DNA of 64,000 nt, taken from the NCBI RefSeq assembly GCF_039888675.1, contig NZ_JBDQQR010000001.1, positions 3,162,001 through 3,226,000 on the forward strand, in the 5' to 3' direction. The notes under the pieces were generated by a model. That model saw only the letters and a list, made by a program, of their open reading frames with translations, searched no databases and was not told the origin of the DNA. Positions 24,623 to 33,100 of the stretch are shown here, piece by piece. A program made the translations under genes and the position numbers. The stretch comes from Mesorhizobium sp. CAU 1732. GTDB taxonomy: Bacteria; Pseudomonadota; Alphaproteobacteria; Rhizobiales; Rhizobiaceae. Position 1 is the stretch's first letter. Each line of letters starts with the position of its first letter.

Positions 24623-24928
24623 TCAGCGATCGCGGAAGACCGGGCCGTCCCGCGGGTCGAATTCGCAACGATAGACCCTGCACCGGTTGGTGTCGGTGGT
24701 CGACAGGCTTTCCATCACCGGCGTCTCCTCGCGATTGCAGAAGCTGCGGTTCGCGACATATCGGTCGTAGGTGTGCTGGCCGGTGGTCAGGACGACGGCG
24801 CCATTGCCGAGGATCAATGACTGAACCTGCTCGCAGCTCATCGAGCGGGCGTCCGGGCGCCCCTGCGCAAAGGCCGGCGCGGCAATCGTGGCTGCGGCGA
24901 GCAGCGCGAAAGCGTAGTGCCTGAACAT
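24623..24928 (-). CDS. Secreted cysteine-containing small protein, copy B of a tandem pair
   Basis: This 101-residue protein has a signal peptide (about 1-22) followed by MSCEQVQSLI, NGAVVLTTGQHTYDRYV and TTDTNRCRVYRC, aligning along its whole mature length with copy A. The two copies are 13 bases apart on the same strand, so they arose by tandem duplication and are probably co-transcribed. AGGAAAGGA precedes the start. The family is otherwise unrecognised. Confidence 0.75.
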   Translation of the reverse strand: MFRHYAFALLAAATIAAPAFAQGRPDARSMSCEQVQSLILGNGAVVLTTGQHTYDRYVANRSFCNREETPVMESLSTTDTNRCRVYRCEFDPRDGPVFRDR

Positions 24929-25107
24929 CATGCGGTCCTTTCCTCGAACGATTTGCTGCGAAACATAGAAGCCTTGGCCCTGCCGGAAAGAGCGCGAGCA
25001 CATCACTATCGCAAATGTGATCAGCCGCCATCCCGCACGCGCCATTTGGCTACGGCGTGAAAACCATCTACGAGTCGCTCGAAGACAGCAATCCGGAGAG
25101 TGAAGCC

Positions 25108-26274
25108 GTGTCCCAGACATTCGTGATCGCGCAGGGCGGCGGGCCGACCGCCGTCATCAACCAGACGATGGTGGGCGCCGCGTTGGAGGCCCGACGCCGC
25201 CACCCCGGATGCAGGGTTCTGGGTGCTCGCCACGGCGTTCGCGGCGTCCGTGACGGTGATTTCGTCGATCTGTCCCAGCGCTCCGAGGAGGAGTTGCGCC
25301 GGATTGCGGCCACGCCGAGCGCGGCACTCGGCTCGACGCGCGACAAGCCGGATGCAGCCTATTGCGAACTGATCCTGAAAGGCCTGAAATCGGCCGGCGC
25401 GGACGCGTTCATCTATATTGGCGGCAACGACACGGCAGGCACGCAAGCGATCCTTGCCGATGCGTCGGGCGGCGACATCGCCTTCGTTCATGCGCCCAAG
25501 ACGATCGACAACGACCTCGAGGAAAACGACCACACTCCGGGTTTCATCTCGGCGGCCGAATTCGTCGCCGGCGCGTTTTTGAGCGTCGATCTCGACTTCC
25601 GCGCCCTGCCCGGCATCTATGCGGGCATCGTCATGGGCAGGCACGCCGGCTTCCTGACGGCGGCATCGGCCGCGTGGCGGCTGGACGAGGACAGCGGGCC
25701 GCACCTCATCTACGTGCCCGAACGCCCCTTCGAGCGGGCCCGCTTCGTCGATGACGTGAAGTCGACTATGGGTCGGCACGGCCGCTGCATCATCGCGATC
25801 TCGGAAGGCATATCGTCGGCCTCCGGCCGCTCGATGGTCGAGGAACTGGTGCCCGCCGATATGCTGGAGCGCGACGCACACGGCAATGTGCGCCTGTCCG
25901 GCACCGATCTGGGCCAGGCGATCGAACGCATCCTCGCCGACGACCTCAAGGGCACGCGTGCGCGCGTCGATACGTTCGGCTATCTGCCGCGTGGCAATAT
26001 CGGCATGATCAGCGCGGTCGATGCGCAGGAGGCGTTCGATGCGGGCGTTTTCGCGGTCGACGCCGCCGCGCGTGGCGGCGGATCGGTCGCGCTTCAGGAG
26101 GAAGGCGGCAAGACGGTCATCCGTCTCGTGCCCCTGTCGGCGGTCGCCGGCAAGACCCGGCACATCCCCGCCAACTTCCTCGACCCGAACGAGAGCCGCC
26201 TCTCACCGGACGGCCACGCCTATCTCGACCGCCTGCTGCCGAGGAAGTTCGAGCCGGGAAAACCGTTCGTATAG
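25108..26274 (+). CDS. pfp: Phosphofructokinase, PPi-dependent type
   Basis: This 388-residue protein interconverts fructose 6-phosphate and fructose 1,6-bisphosphate. GGGPTAVINQ (about residues 9-18), IYIGGNDT (about 103-110), APKTIDND (about 130-137) and MGRHAG (about 179-184) are present. The PKTIDND form (Lys where ATP enzymes have Gly) and GGND are typical of pyrophosphate-dependent members. A GTG at 25108 with GGAGAG 7 bases upstream is chosen over a GTG 51 bases earlier that has no ribosome site. It converges on the M24 peptidase gene. Confidence 0.88.
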   Translation: MSQTFVIAQGGGPTAVINQTMVGAALEARRRHPGCRVLGARHGVRGVRDGDFVDLSQRSEEELRRIAATPSAALGSTRDKPDAAYCELILKGLKSAGADAFIYIGGNDTAGTQAILADASGGDIAFVHAPKTIDNDLEENDHTPGFISAAEFVAGAFLSVDLDFRALPGIYAGIVMGRHAGFLTAASAAWRLDEDSGPHLIYVPERPFERARFVDDVKSTMGRHGRCIIAISEGISSASGRSMVEELVPADMLERDAHGNVRLSGTDLGQAIERILADDLKGTRARVDTFGYLPRGNIGMISAVDAQEAFDAGVFAVDAAARGGGSVALQEEGGKTVIRLVPLSAVAGKTRHIPANFLDPNESRLSPDGHAYLDRLLPRKFEPGKPFV

Positions 26275-26277
26275 AGG

Positions 26278-27378
26278 CTAAACCCGCACCACGAACGCGT
26301 CGCGCGGCAGTTCGGACAGGATTTCCGGCCCGTCCGCGCGCATGATGACGATGTCCTCGAGGCGGATGCCGAAGCGGCCGGGAAGGTAGATGCCGGGCTC
26401 GATGGAAAACACCATGCCCTCCTCCAAAATCGTCTCCGACGTCGCGGTAATGTAGGGCGGCTCGTGGACGTCGATGCCGAGGCCGTGCCCCGTGCGGTGG
26501 ACGAAGAACTCGCCGTAGCCGGCCGCGTCGATCACGTCACGCGCGGCCTTGTCGACCGCCTTTGCGGGAACGCCGGGCTTCGCGGCGGCAAGTGCCGCCT
26601 GCACCGCCTTCTCCACGATCGAGTGGATCTGGCCGTACCCTTCCGGCGCCTCGCCGACGATCGCCATGCGGGTCATGTCACTGGGATAGCCGCCGATCCG
26701 GCCGCCGATGTCGAGCACCACCGCGTCGCCCTCACGCAGCACGCGGTCGCTGGTGGCGTGGTGCGGATGCGCGCCGTTCTCGTTCGCGCCGACGATCGAG
26801 AACTGCACCCGCGCGCCGTTCGCCGCGAAATGATCGCTGACGATGCGAGCAACCTCTTTTTCGGTCATGCCCGGCTTGATGCCGGCCCATGCGGCCTTCA
26901 TCGCCTCGTCGTTCAGGAGCGCTGATCTCTTGAGCTTGCGGAACTCCGCCTCGTCCTTCATCGATCGAAGCTGGCCGACCGTGTCCTCGGTGAAAGCCCG
27001 CTCGATGCCGGGAAGCGCGTCGAGCAGCAGAAGCGCGAAATCCGCGCGCATCGTCTCATCCAGAACGACGCGGCCGGCACGATCCGCAAACAGCTCCGAA
27101 AGCGCATCGGCCAGCGCCGCATCGGGGCCGTCGGCATCGGCCCATGTGAACATCGGAAGATCGGAATCCTGCCGTGCGGCGTCCGCGTTCAGCGCCGGCA
27201 TCAGGAAGCCCGCTTTGTCAGCGGCCACCAGCAGAAGACAGGGACGTTCGTCGGGATGCGGATAGAAACCCACCAGCCACTGCATGTGCGAACCCGGCGC
27301 GATGGCGACGAGGCCGGTTCCGGTTTCAGCCATTTTGGCGCGCAGCCGCGCCATCCGCTCAGCGACGATGTCGGTCAC
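26278..27378 (-). CDS. M24-family aminopeptidase (Xaa-Pro peptidase type)
   Basis: This 366-residue protein has an N-terminal creatinase-like domain (about 1-130) and a pita-bread metallopeptidase domain. Dimetal ligands are visible as Asp in VVLDIGGRIGGYPSDMTR (two Asp, about 223-240), His in RTGHGLG (about 302-308), Glu in FSIEPGIY and Glu in RLEDIV. The GTG at 27378 with AAAAGGA upstream is preferred; a TTG 24 bases earlier is possible. It removes N-terminal residues preceding proline or acts on a related substrate. Confidence 0.88.
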   Translation of the reverse strand: MTDIVAERMARLRAKMAETGTGLVAIAPGSHMQWLVGFYPHPDERPCLLLVAADKAGFLMPALNADAARQDSDLPMFTWADADGPDAALADALSELFADRAGRVVLDETMRADFALLLLDALPGIERAFTEDTVGQLRSMKDEAEFRKLKRSALLNDEAMKAAWAGIKPGMTEKEVARIVSDHFAANGARVQFSIVGANENGAHPHHATSDRVLREGDAVVLDIGGRIGGYPSDMTRMAIVGEAPEGYGQIHSIVEKAVQAALAAAKPGVPAKAVDKAARDVIDAAGYGEFFVHRTGHGLGIDVHEPPYITATSETILEEGMVFSIEPGIYLPGRFGIRLEDIVIMRADGPEILSELPRDAFVVRV

Positions 27379-27503
27379 GGTGGGTATCCTTTTCGATTGC
27401 AATGCAAGGTTTGGGGCAAGGTTTGGGCGGTCGCCGGCGGCACCGGCAACCCGCCTTCTAGCGTGATTTGGGTCTCATCGAAAAGGGAGCCGCACCGCGC
27501 GGG

Positions 27504-27701
27504 TCAGAGATAGGCGACAGCCAGCATGAGGACTGCGAACAGGACAACCAGCGCGATGGTCGGCTTCCAGTCAAACCCGTCCGAGGATCGGTCCGTCTCG
27601 ATTCGCGGGGCATCGATGATCGGCATGCGCCGACCACCGGTGTTGCCGTTCGTATGAGCAAGCTGGAGAACGAGATTGGTAGGTTCGGTCTGCGGTTTCA
27701 T
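27504..27701 (-). CDS. Small tail-anchored membrane protein (65 aa)
   Basis: This 65-residue product has a polar N-terminal part and a single C-terminal hydrophobic span (about residues 46-64, TIALVVLFAVLMLAVAYL). It begins 3 bases after the stop of the DUF3008 gene, so it is probably in the same transcript. The ribosome site is weak. No family is recognised. Confidence 0.45.
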   Translation of the reverse strand: MKPQTEPTNLVLQLAHTNGNTGGRRMPIIDAPRIETDRSSDGFDWKPTIALVVLFAVLMLAVAYL

Positions 27702-27704
27702 GCT

Positions 27705-27890
27705 TCAATCCGACTTCTTGTTTGGAAGGTTCTTGCGCTTCGTTTCGGCCAGTTCCTCGAGCTGCTTTTCGCTCATCGAATCGACCATTTCGCGAGATGC
27801 GCCTTTCAATTCGGACTTCTTCGTTTCTCCGCGTTTCGCGGAGAGTGCCGCTCCTGCGGCTTTCTGCTGAGCTTTCGATTTCGCGGGCAT
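27705..27890 (-). CDS. DUF3008-family small protein
   Basis: The 61-residue product begins MPAKSKAQQKAAGAALSAKR and contains KSELKGASREMVDSMSEKQLEELA, the full pattern of DUF3008. It is a charged, helical, cytoplasmic protein widespread in rhizobia and Caulobacter. Its function is unknown; expression in stress is common for such small basic proteins. GAGGAG lies 7 bases before the ATG. Confidence 0.85.
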   Translation of the reverse strand: MPAKSKAQQKAAGAALSAKRGETKKSELKGASREMVDSMSEKQLEELAETKRKNLPNKKSD

Positions 27891-28220
27891 GGTGCCACTC
27901 CTCGACATGTCTCGTTGCCGCAGGGAAAACGAAGGCACCTGTTGCATTGTTCCCTCACCCGGCACGGAAACCACCGAGCGAGACAGCGCAACAGCGCGAT
28001 GGTTAGACAAAAGAAACCCATTTCGGTACATTCTGACCTGTACCGACTGTGCTTGTTCGCTGAATTTGCAGGTCTTCTTCGGCCAGATGCCGGAGTTTGT
28101 CTGCGTCGAGGGGCCTGTGAACGCTTGCTGGTCACGAGTTGGCGCGGCCCTTGCGGGAAGCGTCTTGAGATGTGGTGCGGGCCTCCCGGTTTCGCGTGTC
28201 GACAGTGGTGAGGAGTACAT
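27891..28220. other. Divergent intergenic region between DUF3008 and tamA
   Basis: This 330-base stretch has no convincing gene. It holds the ribosome sites and presumably the promoters of both divergent units, plus a 7-bp inverted repeat at 28024-28045. No tRNA or known RNA family is apparent. Confidence 0.5.
28024..28045. promoter_or_regulatory. Inverted repeat, putative operator
   Basis: CGGTACA (28024-28030) and TGTACCG (28039-28045) are perfect arms around 8 bases, giving a 22-bp dyad in the divergent region upstream of tamA (about 180 bases from its start). The regulator is unknown. Confidence 0.4.
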
Positions 28221-30152
28221 TTGACCGAGCAGAGCCCGCCAGTCTGGCGCCGCAGCCGGCTCGTCGTCACTGCCTTCTGCGCCGCGCTCTGCGTCGCGCC
28301 GGGACAGGTGCATGCGTTCGAGCTTTTCGGAATCAAGCTTTTCGGAAGCGATGAACCCGAGGAAGACCTCGTCATCGGCGATCCGCAGACCTACTCGGTC
28401 GAATTCTCCGTCGGCGAGACCGATGACGGGATCGAAAACACCCTCAAGAACGCTTCGACCTTGTGGAACGACCGCAACGAACCCGCGTCGGGCGCCGCCG
28501 GCTTGCTGGCGAAGGCGCGCGGCGACTATCGCCGCCTTCTGGGCACGCTCTATTCCGAAGGCCGCTATGGCGGCACCATCTCGATCAGGATCGATGGCCG
28601 CGAGGCAGCCGATCTAGCGCCCGATGCGCAGCTTGCCGAACCCGCCACGGTAACCGTCTCGGTGGACCCCGGCCCCCTGTTCAATTTCCGCGAGGCCGCG
28701 ATCGTCAATCAGGCACCGCCCGCGACGAACCGTCGTGACGAGGTCGATGACCCGCGCGACGAAGGCTTCGCATCGGGCGAGATCGCGAAGTCGGGAACGA
28801 TCCTGCGCGCCGAACGCCTGTCCGTCGAGGCGTGGCGGCAGCAGGGCCACGCCAAGGCCGAGGTTGCCGAGCGCCGTGTCGAGGCCGCGCATGACGCCGA
28901 CGTCGTGGACGCCCGCATCACCGTCAACCCCGGCCGCAAGGCGTTTTACGGGCCCGTGACGGTCGAGGGCACCGAGCGCATGGACGCCGAGTGGGTCGCC
29001 TGGATGACGGGCCTGCGGCCGGGCGTGGAGTACGACCCGGACGATCTGACCCGCGCAGGAACGCGCATCGCGAAGCTGGACGTGTTCCGTGCGGCGCGCT
29101 TCCAGGAAGCGGACATGATCGACAGCAACGGACTGCTGCCGATCACCTACATCGTGCAGGAGCGCCTGCCACGCCGGTTCGGCGTCGGCGGCTCCTATTC
29201 GACGATCGACGGTGCCGGCCTCGAAGCGTACTGGATGCATCGCAACCTGTTCGGCCGCGCCGAGCGTCTACGCTTCGACGCGAAGGTGGCCGGCATCGGC
29301 AAGACGTTCAAGCCGGATGAATTCACCTATCGCGTCGGGTCGACCTTCGTGAAGCCGGGCGTGTTCACGCCGGATACGGACTTCTCGGCATCGCTGTACG
29401 GCGATCGGGAAGTCCTCGATCCGTACACGCGCACCGCCGTTACCGCCACGACGGGCTTCACCCACGTCTTCACCGAGGAACTCTCCGGCAAGCTCTTTGC
29501 GACCGGCGGACGCTCGCGCTTCGACGACGACGAATTCGGCCGCCGCGACTTCATGACCGCAGGTTTCATGGGCGCTTTGACCTATGACAGCCGCGACAAT
29601 GCGGCCGACGCCACCGAGGGCTACTTCCTCGAAGGCACGCTCGACCCATTCTACGAGTTCGAATACGGCAACGCCGCCTTCAAGGCGACCGCGGAGGCCC
29701 GCGCCTACTACGGCTTCGGTGAAGAAAACCGCTTCGTCCTTGCCGGCCGGCTCAAGCTTGGCGCGCTCGTCGGGCCGCCCATCTCCGAACTGCCGCCGGA
29801 CATGCTGTTCTTCGCAGGCGGCGGCGGTTCCGTGCGCGGCTACGCATACCGCAACATCGGCGTGCCGACCGCCAGCGGCAACGTGATCGGCGGCCGCTCG
29901 CTGGCGGAGGCATCCATCGAAGCACGGGCCAAGGTCACGGATTCGATCGGCGTCGTCGGCTTCGTCGATGCCGGCTTCGTCGGCGAGGACACGATCCCGA
30001 CCTTCGACGAAGACCTCAGGCTCGGCGCCGGCGTCGGCCTGCGCTATCTCACCGGACTGGGCCCGATCAGGCTCGACGTCGCAGTGCCGCTGGATCGCCG
30101 CGAAGGCGACCCGAGCGTCGCCTTCTATGTCGGCATAGGACAGGCTTTCTGA
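28221..30152 (+). CDS. tamA: Outer-membrane assembly factor TamA (Omp85 family)
   Basis: This 643-residue protein has a signal peptide (about 1-32), POTRA domains (about 50-300) and a C-terminal 16-strand Omp85 barrel (about 320-643) with GGGGSVRGYAYRNIG (about 534-548), the conserved VRGY loop, and a final aromatic residue. With TamB it helps insert autotransporters and other barrels in the outer membrane. A TTG start is used, with GAGGAG 6 bases upstream. The stop overlaps the tamB start (TGATG). Confidence 0.9.
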   Translation: MTEQSPPVWRRSRLVVTAFCAALCVAPGQVHAFELFGIKLFGSDEPEEDLVIGDPQTYSVEFSVGETDDGIENTLKNASTLWNDRNEPASGAAGLLAKARGDYRRLLGTLYSEGRYGGTISIRIDGREAADLAPDAQLAEPATVTVSVDPGPLFNFREAAIVNQAPPATNRRDEVDDPRDEGFASGEIAKSGTILRAERLSVEAWRQQGHAKAEVAERRVEAAHDADVVDARITVNPGRKAFYGPVTVEGTERMDAEWVAWMTGLRPGVEYDPDDLTRAGTRIAKLDVFRAARFQEADMIDSNGLLPITYIVQERLPRRFGVGGSYSTIDGAGLEAYWMHRNLFGRAERLRFDAKVAGIGKTFKPDEFTYRVGSTFVKPGVFTPDTDFSASLYGDREVLDPYTRTAVTATTGFTHVFTEELSGKLFATGGRSRFDDDEFGRRDFMTAGFMGALTYDSRDNAADATEGYFLEGTLDPFYEFEYGNAAFKATAEARAYYGFGEENRFVLAGRLKLGALVGPPISELPPDMLFFAGGGGSVRGYAYRNIGVPTASGNVIGGRSLAEASIEARAKVTDSIGVVGFVDAGFVGEDTIPTFDEDLRLGAGVGLRYLTGLGPIRLDVAVPLDRREGDPSVAFYVGIGQAF

Positions 30153-33100
30153 TGCGCATTCTTGCAGCCCTTCTCCTGTTTCTCTTCGCTGCCCCGGCGT
30201 TTGCGCAGCAGGAAACGCCCGAGGAAGAGCGCTCCTGGCTGCTCGGCTTCGTCGAGGACAAGCTGTCCGCGCCGAACCGTCAGATCCGCATCCAGAACAT
30301 TCAGGGTGTGCTCTCGTCCAATGCGCGGATCGGGTCGATCACGGTTGCCGACAATGAAGGCGTCTGGCTGCGCATCACCAACGCATCGATCGTCTGGAGC
30401 CGCACGGCGCTCGTGCTGAGCCAACGACTGCAGATCGACACGCTTGCGGCTGAGAGCATCGAGGTTCTGCGACGCCCGATTCCCGACGAAAGCCTGCCTG
30501 CGCCCGAGGCGACGTCGTTCCAGATTCCCGAGCTGCCTATCGCGGTCAATCTCGATGCGCTCGACGCAACGCGCATTGCGTTCGGACCAACCGTCTTCGG
30601 CCTCGAATCCGAACTGTCGATGACCGGCCGCATCCGTCTTGAAGACGGGTCGCTCGATACCGCCCTCGACATCACGCGCCTCGACGGTCCCGGCGGCCAT
30701 TTCCGGCTCGCCGCCGCCTACGCCAACGCGACAGAGCAGCTTGACCTCGATCTGGCGCTTTCGGAGCCTGAGGATGGCATCGTCGCGAACCTGCTCAACA
30801 TCGAAGGACGGCCGCCCGTCGATCTCGCGGTGAAGGGTAGCGGCCCCCTGTCGGAACTCGACGTGACGCTGACGCTCGACGCCGCAAGCGAACGCATCCT
30901 GACGGGCGCGACACAGCTTCGCCGCCGCGCCGAGGGCCTCGCATACGCGGCACAACTCGAAGGCCCCATCGCACAGCTTATCCCGGTGCAGTTCCGGGGC
31001 TTCTTCGGGGCCGAGACGACGCTTGAGACGACGGGTCTGGTAAAGGACGCCGGCGGTTTCGTGCTCGAGACATTGCAGATCGACAGCGCGGCTCTCGCTC
31101 TTGCGGCAACGGCCGAGACGGGCGCGGACGGTTTTCTGCGCCAGCTCAATCTCGATGCCACGATCGCCGACGACAACGCGCAGCGCGTCGTGCTGCCGGT
31201 TCCCGGCGGAACCACGACCGTCCAGGGCACGAAGGTCAATCTGTCCTTCGGCGAACAGGCCGGCGACCAGTGGTCGGGCCTGATATCGATCGACGGACTG
31301 TCGACGACGGAGTTCACTGCGCAGACGGCGACATTCACCCTCGGAGGGCTCGCGCAGAACATCGACCGCGCCACCGAGCGCCGCATCACGTTCGGGGTCG
31401 ATGGCGACATCTCGGGCATCCTCGCCACGCGCGCCGACATTCAGGAAGCGCTGGGCACGCAGATCAATCTCGACATCGACGGGTCGTGGAACGCAGGCGA
31501 AGCGATCAAGCTGGCGAACGCCATCCTGTCGGGTAACGGCCTCTCCGTATCGCTTGCCGGCGATATCGCGGACTACGCATTCAACGGCGATATCGCCGTC
31601 GAAGCCGAGAGCATCGCGCCCTTCTCCGCCATTGCGGGGCGTGACCTGCAGGGCACGCTGGCGCTGCGCGCCAATGGCGAGGTGCAGCCGATCAGCGGCG
31701 CCTTCAACCTCACCGTCGACAGCGAGGCCGGGGAACTCCGCATCGCCAACGAAGCGGCCGACAACCTGCTTGGCGGCCGCACGACGATCACAGGTCGCGT
31801 TGCTCGTGGCGAGACGGGTCTGGTTGCAGAAAACCTGCGCATCGGGAACGAGCAGGTCGAACTCACGGCGGATGGCAATTTCGCGTCCGGCGCGGCGGAT
31901 TTCGACTACACGCTCGCTTTGTCCGACCTTGCGCTGGTCTCTCCGCAGGCAAGCGGGCGCGTTGAGGCGCGCGGCCGCGCGGCCGGTTCGGACGGGTTGA
32001 TCACGCTGACGACGATCGCGAGCGTCCCCACCGGTTCGTTGTCCGGGAAGACGCTGCGCGACGCGCAGATCGCCTTCGAAGGCACGTTGCAGGACGGCGC
32101 GCTCAACGGAATGGTCGGTGGCGACGCGTTTCTCGACGGTGTGCGGGCACAACTGTCCGCCGGCATCGCCGTCGCCGATGGCGAACGCCGCCTGACCGAT
32201 CTCGATTTCACCGCCGGCGGCGCGCGCGCCCGGGGTTCCGTGACACAGAATGCCGTTGGCCTGCTGGACGGAAACCTCACATTGGAAGCCGCCGACATCT
32301 CGACCGCCGCCGCGCTGTTCCTCGCGGAAGCATCCGGTGCCATTCAGGCCTCGATCAATCTCGCCAGCGCCGAAGGCCGCCAGAACGCAACCGCCGAGGC
32401 GACCGTCCGCAGCTTGCGGATCGGCGAGACGAGCCTCGGCCAGGCTGCGATCGACGCGCAGATCGCCGACCTCTTCGGCGTTCCCGCGATCCAGGGCTCG
32501 ATCCGCGCGCAGGACCTCGTCGCAGGTGGCGTCGAGGTCGCGACACTCGACGCAACCGCGCAGCGCAGCGGAGACGCAACTGCGTTCGAGGCGAATGCCA
32601 CGCTCGACAATGGCACGGTCGCGGCCGCGCGCGGCAATCTCGCGCCTGAAGGCAACGGGTTCCGCCTGCGTCTCGACGAGGCTTCGCTTGGCCAGGGCAT
32701 CGTTGCGGCGCGTCTCGTCGGGCCGGCGTCCCTGCTGGTGGCGGGCAGCAATATCACGATCGACACGCTGGCGCTCGACGTCGCGGGCGGTCGCATCTCC
32801 GCCAACGGCACGATTGCCGACACGCTCGACCTCGACGTGTCGGTCGCCCGCCTGCCGCTTTCGATCGCCAATCTGGTGCGCCCCGACCTCGGCCTGGGCG
32901 GCACGCTCGACGGCACGGCGACCGTGACGGGCACGCGCGAAGCGCCGAACGCACGGTTTGACCTGACGGGCACCGCCATCACCGCCGCGGCGTTGAAACA
33001 GGCGGGCCAGAGTTCGCTGAACATTCGTGCGGCCGGCCAGACCGCGGGACAGCGCCTCGACATCGATGCAAGCGTCACCAGCCCCGAAGGGCTGCGGGCC

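Noticed and set aside
25057..25107. Longer start for the phosphofructokinase
   Set aside because: The GTG at 25057 lacks a ribosome site and the extension is not family-like; the GTG at 25108 has GGAGAG at good spacing.
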